Under the pieces are notes generated by a model, which saw only the letters and a list, made by a program, of their open reading frames with translations, was not told the DNA's origin and searched no databases. A DNA stretch of 64,000 nt, taken from contig NZ_JNZD01000009.1 of assembly GCF_000725495.1 (NCBI RefSeq), forward strand, positions 62,001 to 126,000, read 5' to 3'. Of the stretch, positions 18,381 to 27,999 are shown in pieces. Numbering within the stretch: position 1 is the first letter of the stretch; every line of letters begins with the position of its first letter. Made by a program: the position numbers and the translations under genes. The DNA is from Streptomyces aureus (GTDB lineage Bacteria > Actinomycetota > Actinomycetes > Streptomycetales > Streptomycetaceae).

Positions 18381-19112
18381 TCACAGTCCCAGCAGCCAGC
18401 GTCCGCCGCCCATCAGCGAGCACAGCGACACGGCGTGGAAGAGGAACAGCCACAGTCCGGCCGGTACGTGGGTCAGCCGCGACAACTGGTCCGCGTCCGA
18501 GTCGCCCGCGCCGCCACGGGTCCGCTTCGCCTGGAGTTCGAAGGCCGGGCGGATGCCGCCGAGGAGCAGGAACCACACCACGGCGTACGCGAACGCGGCC
18601 TGCACCTGGGGTCCGGCGAGCCAGGACACCAGGAGGAAGGTGCCGCCGGTGAGGATCACGGTGAGCGCGCCGTACGCGTTGCGGATCATCACCAGCATGG
18701 CTATGAGCAGGGCCGTGGCCGCCCACAGCAGCAGGGTGATGTGCCCCGCGCCGAGCAGGGCCGCGCCGCCGAGGCCCAGCAGCGGGGGAGCGGTGTAGCC
18801 CGCCGCCGCGGTCAGGATCATCCCGAGTCCGGTCGGCTTGCCCCGGCTGACCGTCAGACCGCTGGTGTCGGAGTGCAGCCGGATGCCGCTGAGGCTGCGG
18901 CCGGTGAGCAGCGCGACCAGACCGTGGCCGCCCTCGTGCGCGATGGTGATGGCGTTGCGGGAGACGCGCCACACGCCGTGCGGGACGATCGCCGCGAGGG
19001 CCGCGACCATGGTGGCGATCACCACCCACAGGTCGGGGTCCGGCTGGGTGCCGAAGACCTCGTCCCACAGGGAGCTGATCGAGGCCAGCGAGGTGGATGC
19101 GGTGCTGTCCAT
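18381..19112 (-). CDS. M50-type integral membrane metallopeptidase
   Basis: 243 residues with about six transmembrane helices. The zinc-binding motif HEGGH (AITIAHEGGHGLVALLTGR) lies near residue 60, and a downstream GYTAPPLLGLGGAALL segment is the likely third-ligand region of the M50B/YwmD-like type. Such peptidases cleave substrates within the membrane; the substrate is not known. The gene starts 50 bases from the divergent SRAP gene and ends about 150 bases upstream of aroA on the same strand. Confidence 0.8.
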   Translation of the reverse strand: MDSTASTSLASISSLWDEVFGTQPDPDLWVVIATMVAALAAIVPHGVWRVSRNAITIAHEGGHGLVALLTGRSLSGIRLHSDTSGLTVSRGKPTGLGMILTAAAGYTAPPLLGLGGAALLGAGHITLLLWAATALLIAMLVMIRNAYGALTVILTGGTFLLVSWLAGPQVQAAFAYAVVWFLLLGGIRPAFELQAKRTRGGAGDSDADQLSRLTHVPAGLWLFLFHAVSLCSLMGGGRWLLGL

Positions 19113-19162
19113 TGTCGGCGGAGGCTCCCTTTCGCGGCGCGGAATCTGGCAGTGTTGCACGT

Positions 19163-19978
19163 ATGTGCGGACGGTATGCAGCCAGTCGTGGACCCGAGGA
19201 TCTCGCAGCAACCTTTGAGGTCGAGAGCTGGGACCCCGAGGAGACCCTGGCGCCCGACTACAACGTGGCCCCGACCAAGGAGGTCCTCGTCGTCCTCGAC
19301 CGCCCTGTGAAGGACGCGGACAGCCCGAGGCCGGTTCGCCAGCTGCGCAAGCTCAAGTGGGGACTCGTCCCGTCCTGGGCCAAGACGCCCGAGGGTGCCG
19401 CCCGCATGATCAACGCCCGCGCCGAGACGGTGCACGAGAAGCCCTCGTACCGCCGTGCCTTCGCCACCCGGCGCTGTGTGATCCCCGCCGACGGCTACTA
19501 CGAGTGGGTCACCTCCGGCGCCGAGCGTGATCTGGAGGTCGAGGGCCGGAAGAAGCGGCCGCGCAAGCAGCCGTACTTCGTGACGCCGGCGGACGGCTCG
19601 GTCTTCGCGATGGCGGGCCTCTACGAGTTCTGGCGGGACCGGACGCTGCCGGACGAGCACCCGCTGGCCTGGTGGGTGACCTGCTCGGTCATCACCACCG
19701 AGGCCGAGACCGCGCCGCTCGCGGCCGCCCCCGCCGAGGGCCCGCGCGCGCTCGCCGACATCCACCCCCGGATGCCGCTGATGCTCACCCCCGACCGCTG
19801 GGACGACTGGCTCGACCCGGCCCGCACGGACCCCGACGAGCTCCGCGGCCTGCTCGCGCCGCCCCCCACCGGCCTGATGCGCGCGTACCCCGTCTCCACC
19901 GCGGTCAGCAACGTCCGCAACAACGGAGAGGAGCTGCTGAAGGAGCTGGAGGGGCCCGAGGAGGGCACACTCTTCTGA
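19163..19978 (+). CDS. SRAP-domain (HMCES/YedK-type) protein
   Basis: 271 residues. SRAP proteins form a thiazolidine cross-link between Cys2 and abasic sites in single-stranded DNA to protect them. The active residues are all visible: Cys2 (MCGRY), the Asn of YNVAPT, the Glu of ADGYYEW and the His of DIHPRMP. Residues 120-140 contain an extra basic insert (EGRKKRPRKQ). The start is fixed by the need for Cys2. There is no good Shine-Dalgarno. The next gene begins one base after its stop. Position between aroA/rsgA and sigR is also found in mycobacteria, as I remember. Confidence 0.93.
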   Translation: MCGRYAASRGPEDLAATFEVESWDPEETLAPDYNVAPTKEVLVVLDRPVKDADSPRPVRQLRKLKWGLVPSWAKTPEGAARMINARAETVHEKPSYRRAFATRRCVIPADGYYEWVTSGAERDLEVEGRKKRPRKQPYFVTPADGSVFAMAGLYEFWRDRTLPDEHPLAWWVTCSVITTEAETAPLAAAPAEGPRALADIHPRMPLMLTPDRWDDWLDPARTDPDELRGLLAPPPTGLMRAYPVSTAVSNVRNNGEELLKELEGPEEGTLF

Positions 19979-19979
19979 C

Positions 19980-20648
19980 GTGACGAAGATCAGCGACTCT
20001 GACGCGACGAAGATCAGCGACGTGAGCGAGACCATCGAGACCGGCGCCGGTACGGCTCGCGTCACCTGGCACCGGGCCGCCGACGCGCGGCTGCTCCTCG
20101 CGGTGAGCCATGGAGCGGGCGGCGGCATCGGGGCCCGGGACCTGGTGGCGCTCGCCGGGACGCTCCCCGCGCACGGGGTGAGCGTGGCCCTCGTCGAACA
20201 GCCCTGGCGGGTGGCCGGCAAGAAGGTGGCACCCGCGCCGAAGACGCTGGACGTGGGCTGGCGTGGGGTGTGGCCGACGCTGGCGGCGCAGGGGCTGCCC
20301 GTGATCTCCGGAGGGCGCAGCGCGGGTGCCCGAGTCGCATGCCGGACGGCCGTCGAACTGGGCGCCGCCGCGGTCCTCGCGCTCAGCTTTCCCCTGCACC
20401 CCCCGGGCCGGCCGGAGAAGTCCCGCGCGGCCGAGCTGCTCGGCGCAGGGGTGCCCACACTCGTCGTCCAGGGCGGCAACGACCCGTTCGGAAGGCCGGA
20501 GGAGTTCCCGGCGGGCTCGTACGAGCTGATCGAAGTGCCCGGCGGTGACCACGGCTTCGCCGTCCCGAAGCGCGGCCCGCTCGGCCAGGACGAGGCAGTG
20601 AAGATCGTCACGGACGGTGTCGTGGGGTGGGCCGCGTCACTCGGGTGA
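19980..20648 (+). CDS. KANL3/TEX30-type alpha/beta hydrolase
   Basis: 222 residues from the GTG at 19980; a GTG at 20022 would remove a short repeated N-terminus. The fold is a small alpha/beta hydrolase of the dienelactone-hydrolase-like type: VSHGAGGG near the N-terminus, nucleophile elbow GGRSAGARV, acid in QGGNDPFG and base in GGDHGF. The substrate is unknown. The first 15 codons contain the block ACGAAGATCAGCGAC twice, 18 bases apart, so one of the two could be a duplication artefact of the 5' end. It starts one base after the SRAP gene and is probably co-transcribed with it. Confidence 0.82.
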   Translation: MTKISDSDATKISDVSETIETGAGTARVTWHRAADARLLLAVSHGAGGGIGARDLVALAGTLPAHGVSVALVEQPWRVAGKKVAPAPKTLDVGWRGVWPTLAAQGLPVISGGRSAGARVACRTAVELGAAAVLALSFPLHPPGRPEKSRAAELLGAGVPTLVVQGGNDPFGRPEEFPAGSYELIEVPGGDHGFAVPKRGPLGQDEAVKIVTDGVVGWAASLG

Positions 20649-20653
20649 CGTAC

Positions 20654-20680
20654 GGGAATGCGGCGTCACGGACTTCTGTT
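20654..20680 (+). promoter_or_regulatory. SigR-type promoter of sigR
   Basis: GGGAAT at 20654-20659 and GTT at 20678-20680 are exactly 18 bases apart, the known SigR consensus (GGAAT-N18-GTT). Transcription would start near 20687, before the long SigR' start at 20740. This is the autoregulatory promoter described for S. coelicolor sigR. Confidence 0.85.
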
Positions 20681-20739
20681 GTGCCGAGCAGACAGCACGC
20701 ATCGTTGCTGCACCGTTCGTACGAGAGGAAGTCCGCCGC

Positions 20740-20904
20740 ATGGGTTCGACCTTCTGCCCGAGCCGCAGCAGCCGCGCTGACCTGGACTGGACGGTGCTGC
20801 ACGCGGGCAAGAACGCCCCGATTCGGGCGGCGGGCGGACATGATGTTCGTCTATCCTCCGATTCCAGTGGGACCGGTCTCGGTCTCGCTACGTCGCTGGA
20901 GGAG
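20740..20904 (+). other. 55-residue N-terminal extension of SigR' isoform
   Basis: An in-frame ATG at 20740 has AGAGGA about 10 bases upstream and adds exactly 55 residues before the usual SigR start at 20905. It lies downstream of the SigR-type promoter. As I remember, S. coelicolor makes a longer, unstable SigR' from this promoter with an extension of this size. The extension includes one Cys (STFCPS). Confidence 0.75.
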
Positions 20905-21597
20905 GTGGGTCCGGTCACTGGGACCGACGCAGGGACCGAAAACGGCCAGGCGGAGCAGCCCGAGGGCCGGGGCACGAGCGACGCGCCGGCGGAGACCTCC
21001 GCCGAGCGCACCGCGCGCTTCGAGCGGGACGCGCTCGAATTCCTCGACCAGATGTATTCGGCCGCGCTGCGGATGACACGCAATCCGGCCGACGCCGAGG
21101 ACCTCGTGCAGGAGACGTACGCCAAGGCGTACGCGTCGTTCCACCAGTTCCGCGAGGGCACGAACCTCAAGGCGTGGCTGTACCGCATTCTCACCAACAC
21201 CTTCATCAACTCGTACCGCAAGAAGCAGCGCGAACCCCAGCGCAGCGCGGCCGAGGAGATCGAGGACTGGCAGCTGGCGCGCGCCGAGTCGCACATGTCG
21301 ACCGGCCTCCGTTCCGCCGAGTCGCAGGCGCTGGACCACCTGCCCGACTCCGACGTGAAGGAAGCGCTGCAGGCGATCCCCGAGGAATTCCGCATCGCCG
21401 TGTATCTCGCGGACGTAGAGGGCTTTGCGTACAAGGAGATCGCGGACATCATGGGGACACCCATCGGTACGGTGATGTCCCGGCTGCACCGGGGCCGTCG
21501 CCAACTGCGCGGCATGCTGGAGGACTACGCCCGTGACCGCGGGCTGGTCCCCGCCGGCGCGGGAGAGTCGAACGAAGCGAAAGGCTCGGGCTCATGA
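20905..21597 (+). CDS. sigR: ECF sigma factor SigR (thiol-oxidative stress)
   Basis: 230 residues from the GTG at 20905 ([10 protein letters not shown]). SigR directs the response to disulfide stress. Sigma region 2 spans about 35-105 ([24 protein letters not shown]) and region 4 spans about 140-205, with the helix-turn-helix [28 protein letters not shown]. It overlaps rsrA by four bases (ATGA), so sigma and anti-sigma are translationally coupled. A longer isoform starts at 20740. Confidence 0.95.
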   Translation: MGPVTGTDAGTENGQAEQPEGRGTSDAPAETSAERTARFERDALEFLDQMYSAALRMTRNPADAEDLVQETYAKAYASFHQFREGTNLKAWLYRILTNTFINSYRKKQREPQRSAAEEIEDWQLARAESHMSTGLRSAESQALDHLPDSDVKEALQAIPEEFRIAVYLADVEGFAYKEIADIMGTPIGTVMSRLHRGRRQLRGMLEDYARDRGLVPAGAGESNEAKGSGS

Positions 21598-21896
21598 GCT
21601 GCGGAGAGCCGCACGAGACGGATTGCTCTGAGGTACTCGATCATCTCTACGAGTTCCTCGATCATGAGATGCCGGACGCGGACTGCACCAAGTTCGAGAT
21701 CCACTTCGAGGAGTGCTCTCCGTGCCTGGAGAAGTACGGCCTCGAACAGGCCGTCAAGAAGCTGGTCAAGCGGTGCTGCGGCCATGACGACGTGCCCACG
21801 GACCTGCGGGCCAAGGTCATGGGCCGCATCGATCTGATCCGCTCCGGTCAGACCGTGCCCGAACACGACGTGACCGCCACGGCCCAGGAGTCCTGA
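21594..21896 (+). CDS. rsrA: redox-sensing zinc anti-sigma factor RsrA
   Basis: 100 residues. RsrA holds SigR through a zinc-bound ZAS domain and releases it when thiols oxidise. The ZAS signature H-x3-C-x2-C is HFEECSPC (His37, Cys41, Cys44), with further cysteines at 3, 11, 31, 61 and 62; Cys11 is the other redox partner known in S. coelicolor. A candidate terminator follows within 40 bases. Confidence 0.95.
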   Translation: MSCGEPHETDCSEVLDHLYEFLDHEMPDADCTKFEIHFEECSPCLEKYGLEQAVKKLVKRCCGHDDVPTDLRAKVMGRIDLIRSGQTVPEHDVTATAQES

Positions 21897-21902
21897 CTCC
21901 CG

Positions 21903-21935
21903 CCGAGCCCCCGCCGCCGTGCGGACGGGGCTCGG
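21903..21935 (+). terminator. terminator of the sigR-rsrA operon
   Basis: CCGAGCCCC and GGGGCTCGG arms form a hairpin starting 7 bases after the rsrA stop. Confidence 0.7.
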
Positions 21936-22081
21936 GTCCGGGTCCTCGGGTCCCCCATTTGTCACCCGAACGTGCTAATCCGCGGGCCAGGAGCCCGCGG
22001 ATTCGTACATACGGGTCCCCGTCCCCTTTCTCCCGTCCTAGGCTCCGAGCCTGAGATCGGGGGTACGGGGGAGGTTCGGGG

Positions 22082-23440
22082 ATGGGTTCGGTTCCGGCGT
22101 GGGCCCGTGCGTACGTGGCCGCTGTCGCCGTGCTGGCGCTCGTCTGTCTGGCCCCTCTGACGCACCTCCGTGTCCCCTGGGAGATCGTCGCGCTGCTCGC
22201 CGTGCTGTACGCCGGCTGCGAGCGCGTCGCCCTGCCGCCGGGGCCGCGCGGCGGAGGCGGCGCCGGAGGAGCGACCGCCCAGGGAATGGGCACGTTCCTC
22301 CCCGTCCTGCTGGCCGGCGCCTTTCTGCTGGCCCCGCCCGCGGCCGCCCTCGTCGTCCTGCCCGGAGCGCTGCTCGCCCGGGTCGAACAGCGCCCGCGCG
22401 GCCCGCGCCGGATCTGGCGCGCGGCCCAGCTCGCGGTCGCCGTCTGGGCCGCCTCCCGCGTGTACGGGGCGCTCGGCGGCCGGGCCGCCCTCGTCGCGCC
22501 CGACTTCCCCTACGCGCTCGTGCCCGCCGGAGCGGCGGTCCTCACCTACTGCGCCGTGCTCACGGCCCTCGACTGCGGGATCCTCGCGCTCGCCGAGCGC
22601 GCTCCCGTGCGCGGTGCCTGGCCCGGCCTCTTCGCCCGCTCGCTGGCGCCGGTCGCGGTGCACGGCCTCGCCGGGCTGATGATGGCGGTGCTGTGGCGCA
22701 GCCCGTACGGGCCCGTCGCCGCGCTTCTCGTGCTGCTGCCGATGTACGTGTCCTGCTGGGTCTTCGCCCAGTACCACCGCGAGCGGGCCGCCCACCAGGC
22801 CACCATCCGCGCCCTCGTCCAGGCCGTCGACATCAAGGACGGCTACACCCGCGGCCACAGCGAGCGGGTCGGCCGGGCGTCCGTGCTGATCGCACGCGAG
22901 CTGGGCATGCACGACGAGCGCGTCGAGGTGCTCCGGTTCGCCGGGATCCTGCACGACGTGGGCAAGCTCGGTGTCCCCACCCGGCTGCTGCGCAAGGACG
23001 GGCCGCTGACCCCGGAGGAGCGGAGGGTCATCGAACTGCACCCCGAGTACGGGCACGAGATGGTCCGCGGGATCGGGTTCCTCGGCGAGGCCCGCTCGGC
23101 GATCCTGCACCACCACGAACGGCTGGACGGAAGCGGATACCCCTACGGTCTCGCGGGGCCGCAGATCCCGGAGTTCGCCCGGGTGGTGGCCGTCGCCGAC
23201 GCGTTCGACGCCATGACGTCGACCCGGTCCTACAGCAGGGCCCGCCCCGTGCCGGCGGCCCTGGACGAACTGGGGCGGTGCGCGGGGACGCAGTTCGACC
23301 CCCGGATGGTGGCGGCCCTGGTGCGGGCCCTCGACCGGCACGGCTGGCATCCCGCGGTGACCGCGGACACGGCCCCGGCCGTCGCGTCCGGCAGGCCGCC
23401 CGCGCACCCGTCCGGCACCGTCGGACGGGGCGCGCCGTGA
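22082..23440 (+). CDS. membrane HD-GYP-domain phosphohydrolase
   Basis: 452 residues. About six transmembrane helices (residues 10-230) form an uncharacterised sensor part of MASE-like layout, followed by a cytoplasmic HD-GYP domain from about 238. The HD pair is H291-D292 (GILHDVGKLGVP), the HHxxRxDGSGYP block includes H344 and G352-Y353-P354, so all signature residues of a cyclic-di-nucleotide phosphodiesterase are present. The ATG at 22082 has GGGAGG upstream. The next gene, overlapping by 4 bases (GTGA), encodes a similar but degenerate protein. Confidence 0.88.
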   Translation: MGSVPAWARAYVAAVAVLALVCLAPLTHLRVPWEIVALLAVLYAGCERVALPPGPRGGGGAGGATAQGMGTFLPVLLAGAFLLAPPAAALVVLPGALLARVEQRPRGPRRIWRAAQLAVAVWAASRVYGALGGRAALVAPDFPYALVPAGAAVLTYCAVLTALDCGILALAERAPVRGAWPGLFARSLAPVAVHGLAGLMMAVLWRSPYGPVAALLVLLPMYVSCWVFAQYHRERAAHQATIRALVQAVDIKDGYTRGHSERVGRASVLIARELGMHDERVEVLRFAGILHDVGKLGVPTRLLRKDGPLTPEERRVIELHPEYGHEMVRGIGFLGEARSAILHHHERLDGSGYPYGLAGPQIPEFARVVAVADAFDAMTSTRSYSRARPVPAALDELGRCAGTQFDPRMVAALVRALDRHGWHPAVTADTAPAVASGRPPAHPSGTVGRGAP

Positions 23441-24735
23441 GCACCACCGCCCCGCGGCGCGAGGCACGCGTCCGTCCGTCCCGCCCGGCCTCGGCGGGGC
23501 GGACCCCCGTCCTGCTCGGCGCGGTGCACGGCCTCGCCCTCGCCCTCGCGCTCCTCGCCCTCGGCGCCACCCTCTGGGACGGGGTCGAGGAACGCGGGAC
23601 GGCGCTGGCCTTCGGCCTGCTCGTCGCCGTCGGCGAGCTCGCCCGCTGGAGCGGGGCCGAGGAACGGGAGTCCGCGCCGCTGGGCGCCGCCGGAGCCCTC
23701 GCGTACGCGCTGCTCGGCGAGAACGCGGGGCACCGCACCGGTCACGGAGTCCTCCAGGTCGTCGCCGTCGTCGTGGCCGCGGCACTCGTCGGCTGCGTCC
23801 CGCACGTGGCACGGGGAACGGGACCCGAGCCCGACCGGCTCGCCCGCCGCGTGCTGACCGTCGCCTTCGCCGCCGTCTGCTTCCAACCGCTCCACGACCA
23901 GGGCAGGTTGACGCAGTGGGGCGGCCCGGCCCAGGCCCTGCTGCTGGTCGCGCTGCTGGTCCTCACCACCCTGTGGGACGCGGTGCTCGCGGCGGCGACG
24001 GCCCGAGCGCGCACCCGATGGCCCTTCGGCCCGCTGCTGCGCGACGAACTGCGGGCCACCCTCGGGATCGGTTCTGCCGTGTGCGCGACCGGGGTCGTGA
24101 TGGCCCTGGCGGTCGCGGTGGCCGGACTGTGGGCGCTGCCGGTCTTCTCGCTGCCGCTGCTGCTCACCCAGCTGTCCTTCCGGCGCTACGCGGCCGTGCG
24201 GGTCACCTACCGGCAGACGATCGCCTCCCTCGCGCGCGCGACCGAGATCGCCGGGTACACACCGGCCGGGCACGCCCGGCGGGTGGCCGCCCTCAGCAGG
24301 GCCGTGGGCCGTGAGCTGGGCCTGTCGGAGCCGGACCTCACCGTCCTGGAATACGCGGCGCTGATGCACGACATCGGGCAGCTCAGCCTGCTCGACCCGG
24401 TGCCGGCCGGCGCCACCGCCGTGCTCCCGGCGGAGGAGCAGCGGCGGATCGCGCTGCTCGGCGGCGCCGTCGTGCGGCAGACCGGGGTGGAGGCCGAGGT
24501 CGCCGTGGTGGTGGAGCGGCAGGCGGACCCGTACCGGGAGCAGCCGGTCACCGCGCGCATCGTGCGGACCGTGAACGCGTTCGAGGAGATGGCCCGGGAG
24601 GCGGGGCCGACGGGGCCGCTCGCCGCGCTGGAGAGGCTGCGGCTGGGCACCGCCCGGGACTACCAGCCCGAGGTCGTGGAGTCACTGGCGCGGGTCCTGT
24701 CCCGGGCCGGTCTTACCCTGCCCCGGTCTGGGTAA
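23437..24735 (+). CDS. membrane HD-domain protein, degenerate partner of the HD-GYP protein
   Basis: 432 residues from a GTG overlapping the stop of the upstream gene. It has the same plan: six or more transmembrane helices (about 25-245) and then an HD domain with GHARRVAALSRAVGRELGL and MHDIGQ (H311-D312). The HHxxxDGxGYP block, however, is missing; the equivalent region reads VVERQADPYREQP. It is therefore probably catalytically weak or inactive. The pairing with an intact HD-GYP protein suggests a heterodimer in which this subunit regulates or senses. Confidence 0.82.
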   Translation: MSTTAPRREARVRPSRPASAGRTPVLLGAVHGLALALALLALGATLWDGVEERGTALAFGLLVAVGELARWSGAEERESAPLGAAGALAYALLGENAGHRTGHGVLQVVAVVVAAALVGCVPHVARGTGPEPDRLARRVLTVAFAAVCFQPLHDQGRLTQWGGPAQALLLVALLVLTTLWDAVLAAATARARTRWPFGPLLRDELRATLGIGSAVCATGVVMALAVAVAGLWALPVFSLPLLLTQLSFRRYAAVRVTYRQTIASLARATEIAGYTPAGHARRVAALSRAVGRELGLSEPDLTVLEYAALMHDIGQLSLLDPVPAGATAVLPAEEQRRIALLGGAVVRQTGVEAEVAVVVERQADPYREQPVTARIVRTVNAFEEMAREAGPTGPLAALERLRLGTARDYQPEVVESLARVLSRAGLTLPRSG

Positions 24736-24888
24736 CCCATGGGTAATGAGCGGCCGTCCGAGGGTACGTGGTTGGATGCGAGGGAGAGGGTGTCAGGGGG
24801 CGCGGGCCTGCCCGGGGCTGCACTGCCTCCCAGGAACTCTTCGCAGGACCGGCAGGCGGGAATCGCAAGGAACTGGCAGGCGGGAATC

Positions 24889-25869
24889 GTGAGGATCTTC
24901 GGCAAGGGACGGCACCGGCCCTCCGCCTCATGGCGGCAGGCCACCGACCGTGCGTTCACGCTGATCGGCGACGGCCGGTACGAGGACGCGGGAGCGCTGC
25001 TGACGCGTGCGGCGGACCTGGAGCCCTGGCTGTCCGAGTCCTGGTTCAACCTGGCCCTGCTGCACAAGTTCCGGCACGACTGGGAGCAGGCGCGCGCGGC
25101 GGGCCTGCGGGCCGTGGCCCTGCTCGACCGGGAGACCGGCGCACCCGACTGGTGGAACGTGGGGATCGCGGCCACCGCCCTCCAGGACTGGCCGCTGGCC
25201 CGGCGCTCCTGGCAGGCGTACGGGCTGCGGGTGCCCGGCGGCGCCGCCGTCTCCGGCGAGCCGACGGGCATGGACCTCGGCAGCGCGGCCGTCCGGCTGT
25301 CTCCGGAGGGCGAGGCCGAGGTGGTGTGGGGACGCAGGCTGGATCCGGCGCGCCTCGAGGTGCTGTCGATCCCGCTGCCGTCCTCGGGCCGCCGCTGGGG
25401 CGAGGTCGTCCTGCACGACGGCGTCCCGCACGGCGAGCGGACCACGGCCGCCGGGCACGCCTATCCGGTCTTCGACGAGATCGAGCTGTGGGCGCCCTCA
25501 CCGGTGCCCACCTGGGTGGTCCTCCTCGAGGCGGCCACCGAGGACGACCGGGACGCGCTGGAGCGGCTCGCCGCCGACGCGGGGTTCGCCGCGGAGGACT
25601 GGTCGTCGTCGGTGCGGCTGCTGTGCCGGATGTGCTCCGAGTCCCGGATGCCCTCCGACGAGGGCGACGAGGAGCACCTCGACCCGCACGACCACAGCGA
25701 GCCGGGACACCCCGGTCCTCTCGGCCATCGCACCGACGGACAACTGTGGGTGCCCGAGCGGGAGTGCGGGCTCGCGGCGCCGGCCTCGCTGGTGCGGGGC
25801 CTGCTCGACGGCTGGGTCGCCGACAGTCCGGACTCCCGTGACTGGCGGGATCTGGAAGAGGTCTGCTGA
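24889..25869 (+). CDS. TPR-repeat protein of unknown function
   Basis: 326 residues from the GTG at 24889 ([17 protein letters not shown]). The frame is open to 24739 but the extra residues have no family character. The N-terminal half carries two or three TPR units ([25 protein letters not shown] and [19 protein letters not shown]), and the C-terminal half is a separate domain with a Cys pair (LLCRMCSES) and an acidic His-rich loop. A 15-base direct repeat (GGCAGGCGGGAATCG) lies at 24851 and 24875, with the GTG start at the end of the second copy. It is followed by the deformylase gene. Confidence 0.7.
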   Translation: MRIFGKGRHRPSASWRQATDRAFTLIGDGRYEDAGALLTRAADLEPWLSESWFNLALLHKFRHDWEQARAAGLRAVALLDRETGAPDWWNVGIAATALQDWPLARRSWQAYGLRVPGGAAVSGEPTGMDLGSAAVRLSPEGEAEVVWGRRLDPARLEVLSIPLPSSGRRWGEVVLHDGVPHGERTTAAGHAYPVFDEIELWAPSPVPTWVVLLEAATEDDRDALERLAADAGFAAEDWSSSVRLLCRMCSESRMPSDEGDEEHLDPHDHSEPGHPGPLGHRTDGQLWVPERECGLAAPASLVRGLLDGWVADSPDSRDWRDLEEVC

Positions 25870-25928
25870 GCGCACCTTTAGGCTGTAGTCGCAGAAAAAT
25901 CCAAGGTCTGAGGAAGGCGTACGTCGTC

Positions 25929-26579
25929 ATGGCGCAGCAGGAAACCGATCAGCAGCACGTGGGCGTGCTCCCCGTGGACGACGACGGCTTCGTCATCGAC
26001 ACCGAGGACGCCGAGGAGCGCGAGAGCGGCTACCGCGAGCGCGGGACCTCGCGCCCGATCACGGTGGTCGGGAACCCGGTGCTCCACAAGGAGTGCAAGG
26101 ACGTCACCGAGTTCGGGGACGAGCTGGACCGGCTGATCGCCGACATGTTCGCGAGCCAGCGCACCGCCGAGGGCGTGGGCCTGGCGGCCAATCAGATCGG
26201 TGTCGACCTCAAGGTCTTCGTCTACGACTGCCAGGACGACCAGGGCGTGCGGCACGTGGGCGTGGTCTGCAACCCGAAGCTGGTCGACCTGCCCGCCGAC
26301 CGGCGTCAGCTCGACGAGAGCAACGAGGGCTGTCTGTCGGTGCCGACGGCCTACGCGCCGCTCGCCCGCCCCGACTACTCCGAGGTCACCGGGCAGGACG
26401 AGAAGGGCAACCCGATCCGGGTGCGCGGCACCGGCTACTTCGCGCGCTGCCTCCAGCACGAGACGGACCACCTGTACGGCTACCTGTACATCGACCGTCT
26501 CTCCAAGCGCGACCGCAAGGACGCGCTGCGGCAGATGTCCGAGAACGAGCCCCGCTACGCGACCGTGGCGAACGACTGA
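25929..26579 (+). CDS. def: peptide deformylase
   Basis: 216 residues. It removes the formyl group from nascent polypeptides. The three deformylase motifs are present: [10 protein letters not shown] (motif 1, about residue 80), EGCLSVP (motif 2, with the Cys ligand) and QHETDHLYG (motif 3, the HExxH pair). An acidic N-terminal extension of about 35 residues ([18 protein letters not shown]) precedes the core. GAGGAAGG lies about 12 bases before the ATG. Confidence 0.95.
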   Translation: MAQQETDQQHVGVLPVDDDGFVIDTEDAEERESGYRERGTSRPITVVGNPVLHKECKDVTEFGDELDRLIADMFASQRTAEGVGLAANQIGVDLKVFVYDCQDDQGVRHVGVVCNPKLVDLPADRRQLDESNEGCLSVPTAYAPLARPDYSEVTGQDEKGNPIRVRGTGYFARCLQHETDHLYGYLYIDRLSKRDRKDALRQMSENEPRYATVAND

Positions 26580-26657
26580 CCCCACGCCTCGGGCCGGTCC
26601 CGGTCCGCTGTGACAGAAATTGACCGGCGTGACGCGCGGTCCCTCGTGGGTCCACTC

Positions 26658-26700
26658 GAACGGCGTCTGGACAGGTGAACCTCCTGACCAGGCGCCGTTC
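26658..26700 (+). terminator. terminator-like hairpin after def
   Basis: GAACGGCG-CTGG and CCAG-CGCCGTTC arms (one mismatch) close a loop about 80 bases after the def stop. Confidence 0.65.
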
Positions 26701-26919
26701 GCATGTACGTCGTATGTTCGATCCCTTGTGCTCCTTCAGTGATCCCGATTCAGTCACACAAGGGGAGATTCTCGGCATGGTCACCCGGTAGGTGGGCCAA
26801 ATCCGTTCCCAGAACGGTCACTTGTGGTGCTGAATGGGAAGTGCGGGGATACGCAACGGCGCGCGCCCGGCACAGGTGGAGGGGTGTGACGTCAACAGGC
26901 GGCTGAGAGGGGTTTGTTC
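26701..26919. promoter_or_regulatory. upstream region of the epi-isozizaene synthase gene
   Basis: No gene is seen. A perfect palindrome CCGTTC-CCA-GAACGG lies at 26803-26817, about 100 bases before the terpene synthase start, and is a possible operator. The base composition is lower than in the coding regions around it. Confidence 0.45.
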
Positions 26920-27999
26920 GTGCATGCTTTCTCACACGGCTCTTCACCGACAGCGCTCGCGGTACCACCGGCGCTCTTCCTTCCGGTGGTCGAGTCCAGC
27001 TTTCCCCGTCAACTGCACCCGTATTGGCCGAGGCTCCAGGAGAACACCAGGACCTGGCTCCTCGAAAAACGGCTGATGCCCGCCGACCTGGTCGAGGAGC
27101 ACGCCGACGGTTTGTGCTACACGGACCTGATGGCGGGCTACTACATAGGTGCTCCCGACGAGGTCCTCCAGGCGATAGCGGACTACAGCGCGTGGTTCTT
27201 CGTCTGGGACGACCGGCACGACCGCGACGTCGTCCACCGCCGGGCGAACGCCTGGCGGAAGCTCAGGTTCCGGCTGCATGCGGCGCTCGACGCCCCCAGG
27301 GACCATCTGCACCACCAGGACCCCCTGGTGGCGGGGTTGGCGGACACCGTGGTGCGGCTGTACTCGTTCCTCGGCGAGAACTGGAACACGCGGTTCGCAC
27401 GCCACTTCCACGCGGTGATCGAGGCGTACGACCGGGAGTTCCGCAACCGGATCTCCGGAACCGTCCCCACCGTCCCCGAATATCTCGAACTCCGCCGGCT
27501 CACTTTCGCGCACCGGATCTGGACCGATCTGCTGGAGCCGAGCGCCGAATGCGAACTCCCCGAATCCGTGCGGCGGCACCCCGCATTCCGGCGGGCGGCC
27601 CTGCTCAGTCAGGAATTCGCCGCCTGGTACAACGACCTCTGTTCCCTCCCGAAGGAAATAGCGGGCGACGAGGTCCACAATCTCGGAATCAGTCTCATTC
27701 ACCACGAGGGGCTGACGCTCGAAGAAGCCGTCGTCGAACTGAGGCGAAGGGTCGAGGAATGCGTGAAGCAATTCCTCGCCGCCGAGAAGGACGTCTTACG
27801 ACTCGCCGCTCATCTCGCGGACGGCACGGTCAGGGGAAAAGAGACGAGCATCGCCGTGACGGCGTGCCTCGGAAACATGCGGAACTGGTTCAGCTCCGTG
27901 TACTGGTTCCACCACGAGTCGGGCCGGTACATGGTCGACAGCTGGGACGACCGCTCCACACCCCCGTACGTCAACAATGAAGCGGCAGGTGAGAAATGA
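26920..27999 (+). CDS. epi-isozizaene synthase (sesquiterpene cyclase)
   Basis: 359 residues from the GTG at 26920, with AGAGGGG 7 bases upstream (MHAFSHGSS). It cyclises farnesyl diphosphate to epi-isozizaene, the precursor of albaflavenone. Both metal motifs of class I terpene synthases are present: D97-D98-x-x-D101 ([10 protein letters not shown]) and the NSE triad N238, S242 and E246 ([10 protein letters not shown]). The sequence follows the S. coelicolor enzyme closely from end to end as I remember it, apart from a more diverged N-terminus. The CYP170-type gene overlaps its stop by 4 bases. Confidence 0.93.
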   Translation: MHAFSHGSSPTALAVPPALFLPVVESSFPRQLHPYWPRLQENTRTWLLEKRLMPADLVEEHADGLCYTDLMAGYYIGAPDEVLQAIADYSAWFFVWDDRHDRDVVHRRANAWRKLRFRLHAALDAPRDHLHHQDPLVAGLADTVVRLYSFLGENWNTRFARHFHAVIEAYDREFRNRISGTVPTVPEYLELRRLTFAHRIWTDLLEPSAECELPESVRRHPAFRRAALLSQEFAAWYNDLCSLPKEIAGDEVHNLGISLIHHEGLTLEEAVVELRRRVEECVKQFLAAEKDVLRLAAHLADGTVRGKETSIAVTACLGNMRNWFSSVYWFHHESGRYMVDSWDDRSTPPYVNNEAAGEK

